23,301 bases of DNA from Tychonema litorale BBK16 (GTDB taxonomy: Bacteria > Cyanobacteriota > Cyanobacteriia > Cyanobacteriales > Microcoleaceae): NCBI RefSeq assembly GCF_021648855.1, contig NZ_JAKJHX010000027.1, forward strand, positions 1 to 23,301, written 5' to 3'. How positions within the stretch are numbered: position 1 is the first letter of the stretch; each line of letters begins with the position of its first letter. A program made the position numbers and the translations under genes. Positions 23,231-23,301 of this stretch are shown here, piece after piece. The notes beneath the pieces were generated by a model. That model ran no database searches. It saw only the letters and a list, made by a program, of their open reading frames with translations, and was not told the origin of the DNA.

Positions 23231-23301
23231 CAATTTACGGTAAGGGCAATTTACGGTAAGGGCAATTTACGGTAAGGGCAATTTACGGTAAGGGCAATTT
23301 A
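23231..23301. repeat. 16-bp tandem repeat array, continuing past the window
   Basis: The unit CAATTTACGGTAAGGG occurs four times without change (23231-23246, 23247-23262, 23263-23278, 23279-23294) and a fifth copy begins (CAATTTA). There are no spacers, so it is a simple tandem array. The full copy number is not visible. Confidence 0.97.

Noticed and set aside
23231..23301. CRISPR array
   Set aside because: The 16-bp units are directly adjacent with no spacers and no cas genes are visible.

Overview
The window reads as chromosome of a cyanobacterium, most likely a filamentous one. GCGATCGC/CGATCG (HIP1-type) octamers are scattered through genes and spacers, a phylloquinone/menaquinone (men) gene set is present, and typical cyanobacterial dispersed repeats are abundant (GTAGGGTGCGTCAG-type, CCCCCCTT/AAGGGGGG-type, GCATCTTGCCCG-type, CGCAGAGGCGCAGAGG-type and 16-bp tandem repeats). 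The species cannot be fixed from the sequence alone.

Layout. (1) 1-112: the 3' tail of a 5S rRNA and its terminator, so an rRNA operon ends here. (2) About 300-1865: a graveyard of three broken transposase genes (IS630 type, a DDE type, an IS4 type), two of them fused tail to tail. (3) 2037-7065: a quinone block with menD (-), a small ABM-fold monooxygenase gene (+), menF (-) and menA (+). (4) 7180-13139: metabolic and accessory genes: threonine deaminase ilvA, an unrecognised 189-aa protein, a methyltransferase-HIT fusion whose HIT motif lacks its middle histidine, an L-threonine aldolase, and a hxlR-DUF4112 pair divergent from a pirin gene across a perfect 16-bp palindrome. (5) 13321-14035: an overlapping DUF4160/DUF2442 pair that looks like a two-component small module. 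(6) 14234-15880: a secreted trypsin-like protease fused to a seven-bladed WD40 propeller. (7) 16049-19774: a 5-oxoprolinase (HyuA-HyuB fusion) preceded by a perfect 37-bp palindrome. (8) 19781-22162: a type II restriction-modification pair resembling XcyI. (9) 22278-23141: a sigma-like protein and tRNA-Thr(CGU). (10) 23231 to the end: a 16-bp tandem repeat running off the window.

How the parts relate. MenF makes isochorismate, MenD makes SEPHCHC from it, and MenA prenylates DHNA, so three steps of the phylloquinone pathway lie within 5 kb; the ABM gene between menD and menF could be a quinol monooxygenase, but that is inference. HxlR-type regulators and pirins are commonly paired and the palindrome between them is the likely operator. 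The methyltransferase gene precedes the restriction gene on the same strand.

The most unusual general feature is that dispersed repeats have entered two conserved enzyme genes (menD twice, the oxoprolinase three times) without breaking the reading frame, adding peptide segments absent from the usual family layout. I did not find a clear new defence or mobile system; the strongest candidates for something undescribed are the DUF4160/DUF2442 pair, the methyltransferase-HIT fusion and the in-frame repeat peptides.
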